Position numbers and translations under genes: made by a program
Shown here: positions 6,695 to 9,754 of the stretch, in pieces
Layout of the letters: each line of letters begins with the position of its first letter
Position numbering within the stretch: the stretch's first letter is position 1
DNA from: Cyanobacteria bacterium UBA7694
GTDB taxonomy: Bacteria > Cyanobacteriota > Sericytochromatia > UBA7694
NCBI GenBank assembly: GCA_002482705.1
Contig: DLGM01000368.1
Location: forward strand, 2,632-12,385
Reading direction: 5' to 3'
DNA: 9,754 nt
Notes under the pieces: model-generated
What the model saw: only the letters and a program-made list of their open reading frames with translations
What the model was told of the DNA's origin: nothing
The model's database searches: none

Positions 6695-7657
6695 ATGCAC
6701 AGCGTTACCCTCCCCCCCACTCTGGCCGTCACCCTCAATGCCCCCGAACTTTTACCTCCCAGCCAGGCCCAAATTCAGGCCCATGTCGAAGCGCTGTTGT
6801 TGGCACAGGCCACCTACCGCCCCGTGCCCCGTGCCAGCCAATGGGGGGATCGCATCACCCTCGATACCCTGGCCACCTGTGAAGGACAGATCATTCCCGC
6901 CAGCGTCGGTCAGGGCATGCAATTGCTGTTACAACCTGGCGGTGAAGCCTGGTGGGAACAACTCACAGGCCTCAAAGCTGGTGAAAAACGCACCCTGAAT
7001 CTACCTCTACCCGCCGATCATCCCCATGTGCCCTGGCGCGGTCAAAATGCCCACTACCAACTGCATGTGCGCCGGATTGAAGCCGTGAGCCTCCCCACCC
7101 CAGAAGCAGCCATCACCCAGGCCTATGGGCCGGGCGAAGAGGGCCAACGCCAACTGCTGGATACCCTCCAGCAACAGAATGAGCGCAGCTGGCGCCAGTA
7201 TATCCGGCTTCAGGTAGGTCAAACCCTGACCGAGCACAGCCAGATCGATTACCCCTCCGAGTGGCTTGATCAACAACTCAGCCAAAGCTGGGAACAAACG
7301 GATGGCCCCCTGCTCAAAGCCCGTAAAATGTTGCCCCAAGAGCTCGAAGCAGCTCGCCAAGGTTTTATCCACTACCCGCCCCTGCGGGCCGCCGCAGATG
7401 CCAGCTTACGTATGGCCCTGGTTTTGCGCGAGGTCGCCCAACAGGCCGGACTGATCCTCGATAAAGCCCAATTTGAAGCCCAACTCCAACCCTTGGCCCA
7501 AGCCCTGCAAGCCCCTTTGCCACGCGTGCTCAAACGCCTCCAGAGTGAACAGGCCTTGGTTCCCATCGCTGACCAGATCTTATTAGAGCAAGCCCTTTCC
7601 CATGTGATGGCACAAGCCACCCTCCACTACCAGGATCAAACCTACGCCCTGCGTTAA
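6695..7657 (+). CDS. Trigger-factor-like chaperone lacking the ribosome-binding domain
   Basis: A 320-residue protein that aligns by pattern with trigger factor from its middle to its end. Residues 20-40 match the linker helix before the FKBP domain. Residues about 40-133 match the FKBP-type peptidyl-prolyl isomerase domain, with WGDRITLDTLATCEGQ (50-65), LTGLKAGEKRTLNLPLP (90-106) and YQLHVRRIEAVSLP (121-134). Residues 135-320 match the substrate-cradling C-terminal domain, including LRMALVLREVAQQAGLILDK (238-257) and a final ILLEQALSHVMAQATL (295-310). The N-terminal ribosome-docking domain (about 110 residues, with a GFRxGKxP-type signature in true trigger factor of about 430 residues) is absent. 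The protein should therefore act as a free cytosolic holdase or isomerase, probably a paralogue of the housekeeping tig product. The ATG directly follows the previous gene's TAA (6692-6694) and has no strong ribosome site of its own, indicating translational coupling. Its stop overlaps the convergent TPR gene stop. Confidence 0.8.
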   Translation: MHSVTLPPTLAVTLNAPELLPPSQAQIQAHVEALLLAQATYRPVPRASQWGDRITLDTLATCEGQIIPASVGQGMQLLLQPGGEAWWEQLTGLKAGEKRTLNLPLPADHPHVPWRGQNAHYQLHVRRIEAVSLPTPEAAITQAYGPGEEGQRQLLDTLQQQNERSWRQYIRLQVGQTLTEHSQIDYPSEWLDQQLSQSWEQTDGPLLKARKMLPQELEAARQGFIHYPPLRAAADASLRMALVLREVAQQAGLILDKAQFEAQLQPLAQALQAPLPRVLKRLQSEQALVPIADQILLEQALSHVMAQATLHYQDQTYALR

Positions 7658-8532
7658 TCTTCAAGCAGATCTTGCAAGGCCTCAACCGTCTCTGTCAGCC
7701 GTTGGTACAAAGCCAAAGGGCTCCTGACATCAGCCGGGCTGCGCTCTAAAACTTCCAACTGGTCGGCAAAACGGTCACAGTTATCAAGCAGATCTTCTAC
7801 CGCAGGCCCCAACTGGGATGCTTCTGGGGGGCTGGCCAACATCTGTTGCGCCATCTCTAACCACACCCCTAAATCTTGGGCCAGCTTGACCAGCGTTTGC
7901 GACAATTGTACCCGCTGTTCGAGGCTTTGTTGCGCCATCGCCAAAGGGCGCAGACGCTGATGCAGAGATGCCGTATCAAATTCAGCTTCGAGGCGTTGCA
8001 AGAGGAGATTGAGACGCTGGTGCTCGGTTTGCAGCTCCATGCATTGGGCTTTGAGTTGGGACAAAAGCTGAGGGTCAGCCTGGGCCGGGGCCGGTTCAAT
8101 GCGTGTGACCTGACGCATCATTGCATGCAGATGGGCCTCGGCCTGATCATACAGGGCATCATAATCGATCTCTTCTGCCGTCGGCGTAGGGCGGTTGAGC
8201 GATTGCAGCAGCTCTAAAAAGCGAGGCGGATCTGGGTGGGTCGGATCGGTACTACGGGCTGATTGGAAATATTTGAGCGCCATCATGCGATCATCCAAGA
8301 CCAAATACAGATAACCCATGGCCACCAAAGGATCCGCATTGCGCCGATTGAGCTGAGCCGCCTTATTAAAAGCCGTAAAGGCCTGCTCCAACAGCTCTTT
8401 GTCCTGAAAGGTAGAGGCCATCGCCGCATTAAGGGCGGCAAAACCAGCTTCTAGCTGCTGGCTGCTACCGTCCTGACGCTGATTGCGCAGCCCCTGCGTC
8501 TGCTGCTGTAAATCGGCTAAATGGGCAAACAC
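7654..8532 (-). CDS. TPR and coiled-coil protein
   Basis: A 292-residue protein, probably a scaffold. Residues about 46-105 form TPR-like helix pairs: LLEQAFTAFNKAAQLNRRNA (47-66), then DPLVAMGYLYLVLDDRMMAL (67-86) and KYFQSARSTDPTHP (87-100). Residues about 153-235 are Leu/Gln/Glu-rich heptad-like helix consistent with a coiled coil, and the acidic C-terminus (about 245-292) is also helical. No signal peptide, membrane helix or catalytic motif is visible. The GTG at 8532 is chosen because GGAGG lies five bases upstream; the next in-frame ATG is at residue 38 and would clip the region before the TPR. The NBR1-domain gene ends 16 bases upstream, so the two probably share a transcript. The TAA at 7656-7654 overlaps the trigger-factor-like gene's TAA on the other strand. 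Confidence 0.8.
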   Translation of the reverse strand: MFAHLADLQQQTQGLRNQRQDGSSQQLEAGFAALNAAMASTFQDKELLEQAFTAFNKAAQLNRRNADPLVAMGYLYLVLDDRMMALKYFQSARSTDPTHPDPPRFLELLQSLNRPTPTAEEIDYDALYDQAEAHLHAMMRQVTRIEPAPAQADPQLLSQLKAQCMELQTEHQRLNLLLQRLEAEFDTASLHQRLRPLAMAQQSLEQRVQLSQTLVKLAQDLGVWLEMAQQMLASPPEASQLGPAVEDLLDNCDRFADQLEVLERSPADVRSPLALYQRLTETVEALQDLLED

Positions 8533-8537
8533 CAGGG

Positions 8538-8542
8538 CCTCC
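8538..8542 (-). promoter_or_regulatory. Strong Shine-Dalgarno for the TPR protein
   Basis: GGAGG (read 8542 to 8538) is followed by a five-base spacer and GTG at 8532. It lies in the 16-base gap after the upstream gene's stop and decides the non-ATG start. Confidence 0.65.
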
Positions 8543-8548
8543 GCAGGG

Positions 8549-9754
8549 TTATTTACAATCCGTTAAAGCAGGGGTGACCGCCACTTGGGTCACGATCTCG
8601 GGATCCCCACTGAAACTGTTGCGTCCAGAGCTGTCCTGCATCCGCCAAGCGGCAAAATGGCTTTCGGCCCCGGTAATTTTTAACACCACCGGGCCAATGG
8701 TGGCCACCGCCCCCGGAGCCGTATCGGGGATGGTCAGGGAACGGCGGCTCGGTTCGAGTTGGTGACGGCTCACAGCCCCTTCCGAGGTAAAGACCAGAGT
8801 GCGTCCCGTCCAGGTACGGCTGCCCGTATTGGCCAGTTTGTAGAGCACCTGAAACGCCGTCCCGGTGGTGACCGGATAGTTGATCGCCATCGGCACATAA
8901 CGATTGCCTTGCACCTGTAGCGACGTTTCAGCGGTGCCATAGGCATCCCCACTGAGAACCGGCGTAAAACGGGGCGTTCCCTCGACCCGCAATTGGGTAT
9001 ACAACTGCATCTCAGGCATCATGAGCTTGCCAGTGCTGCGGTTTTTGAGCATCCAGTTCGAGCGGTACAGACCCGGACGGCTGGGCACCTGTAAGTTGAC
9101 CCGCAGGGTAGTCTGCTCATTGGCTGCCAGATCGGGCACAGGAATGGCTGTATCAATCGGAATCAAGCTGGGAGCATACCCAGTTTCCGGGTCAATGCTA
9201 GCCAGATTGCGATTGCTCCACGTGATATTCTGTGAGGCATTACTGACCAACCACCCCTTTTCAACTTGGCTGCCAGCGCTCACGACCGTATCATCAAGGG
9301 GCTCAAGATCCTCGACCAGATCGAGATTGTCACCGGCAATGATTTCATAAGCGCCCCCAGATTCGGAGGTGCCAATCGGGAGATTGAGGGTTTCGAGCAC
9401 AGCCCGCCCGTCCCGGGCCGTCGCCCGACGGGTGACACCGCCATACAGGGTAGCACCATTCTGGACAATCGCCGGGATCGTTAAGGTCAGAGTCTCGCCC
9501 GCTTTGACATCGGACAGCACAATATCCACAGAACCATCACTTTTGATCTGGCTGGGAGACAGTTCACGCTCGGTCAGTTTATCCCCCTGGCGCAACTGGT
9601 AACGGAAAGCCACCGCCGCTTTGGTCGCCGGGCAGGTACTTTCCCCTTGCGCCACCACCTGCAAACGGAAAGTCACCGAACCGGGTTTGCCAGACGGAGA
9701 GGCGCTGGGGGTCGGGCTGGGAGAGGCGCTGCTGCCGGGACGGGGCGTAGCCGA
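8549..9754 (-). CDS. Partial extracytoplasmic protein with tandem NBR1-like Ig domains
   Basis: The frame is open to the right edge, so the 5' end lies outside; 401 codons are visible. The first 26 visible residues are a Ser/Pro/Ala/Thr linker (SSASPSPTPSASPSG), typical of a tether between a membrane anchor or other domain and surface modules. A beta-rich module (about 27-135) follows. Two Ig-like modules of the NBR1 type come next: about 165-255, with KGWLVSNASQNITW and PGLYRSNWMLKN, and about 290-390, with LYKLANTGSRTWTG, DTAPGAVATIGPVVL and FAAWRMQDSSG. These show the Asn-x-(Gly/Ser)...Thr-Trp and late Trp signatures of that fold. Cysteines occur at visible residues 41 and 400. The protein is probably secreted or the extracellular part of a larger receptor. 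GTG at 9676 is in frame but falls after the linker and is unlikely to be the true start. Co-transcribed with the TPR gene 16 bases downstream. Confidence 0.8.
   Translation of the reverse strand, partial: SATPRPGSSASPSPTPSASPSGKPGSVTFRLQVVAQGESTCPATKAAVAFRYQLRQGDKLTERELSPSQIKSDGSVDIVLSDVKAGETLTLTIPAIVQNGATLYGGVTRRATARDGRAVLETLNLPIGTSESGGAYEIIAGDNLDLVEDLEPLDDTVVSAGSQVEKGWLVSNASQNITWSNRNLASIDPETGYAPSLIPIDTAIPVPDLAANEQTTLRVNLQVPSRPGLYRSNWMLKNRSTGKLMMPEMQLYTQLRVEGTPRFTPVLSGDAYGTAETSLQVQGNRYVPMAINYPVTTGTAFQVLYKLANTGSRTWTGRTLVFTSEGAVSRHQLEPSRRSLTIPDTAPGAVATIGPVVLKITGAESHFAAWRMQDSSGRNSFSGDPEIVTQVAVTPALTDCK
9696..9743 (-). repeat. Two imperfect 24-base units encoding the Ser/Pro linker
   Basis: GGAGAGGCGCTG occurs at 9696-9707 and again at 9720-9731, a period of 24 bases (8 codons). 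The units encode successive Ser-Ala-Ser-Pro-Ser segments of the linker. Low-complexity linkers of this type expand and contract by slippage, and further units may lie beyond the edge. Confidence 0.5.

Noticed and set aside
7666..7798. Direct repeat TCAAGCAGATCTT near the end of the TPR gene
   Set aside because: The two copies encode similar acidic-leucine segments (DLLED and EDLLD) in coiled helix; a coding coincidence.
9311..9325. Inverted repeat CTCGA-N5-TCGAG
   Set aside because: It lies within coding sequence for an acidic stretch of the NBR1-domain protein, with no promoter or terminator context.

Overview
The window carries seven protein genes in a compact bacterial layout: five complete-looking two-strand blocks plus one gene cut by the right edge. 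No RNA gene, insertion sequence, integrase, CRISPR array or other sign of mobility was seen. The mix (eukaryote-like Ser/Thr kinase with a periplasmic sensor, DUF4388 two-component-like protein, NBR1-type Ig domains behind a Pro/Ser linker, moderate GC by eye) suggests a free-living bacterium with elaborate signalling, such as a myxobacterium-like, planctomycete-like or non-photosynthetic cyanobacterial-lineage organism. The sequence alone does not fix the phylum.

Layout: a kinase gene on + (155-2299) has an N-terminal kinase domain, one membrane helix and a C-terminal Cache sensor. It meets, tail to tail with a 4-base overlap, a three-gene block on the minus strand. In transcription order that block is a double REC-like/DUF4388 protein (5499-4054), a DUF2804 protein (3998-2946) and a uridine-kinase-family P-loop kinase (2949-2296); the last two overlap by 4 bases. 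A ~190-base divergent promoter region (5500-5689) then separates this block from a + strand pair. The first gene of the pair is an unrecognised Ser/Thr/Pro-rich protein with a hydrophobic, Gly/Ala-rich C-terminus (5690-6694). The second is a trigger-factor-like chaperone lacking the ribosome-binding domain (6695-7657), whose ATG abuts the previous stop codon. This pair again meets, tail to tail with a 4-base overlap, a minus-strand pair: a large secreted or surface-type protein with NBR1-like Ig domains (9754-8549, 5' end outside the window) followed 16 bases later by a TPR/coiled-coil protein (8532-7654).

The points most worth following are three. The kinase has HRG in place of the catalytic HRD motif although its other key residues are intact. 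The ribosome-independent trigger-factor-like protein is coupled to an orphan protein that could be its dedicated client. The duplicated REC-like/DUF4388 protein appears to have lost both phospho-acceptor aspartates. Functions beyond family membership are inference.
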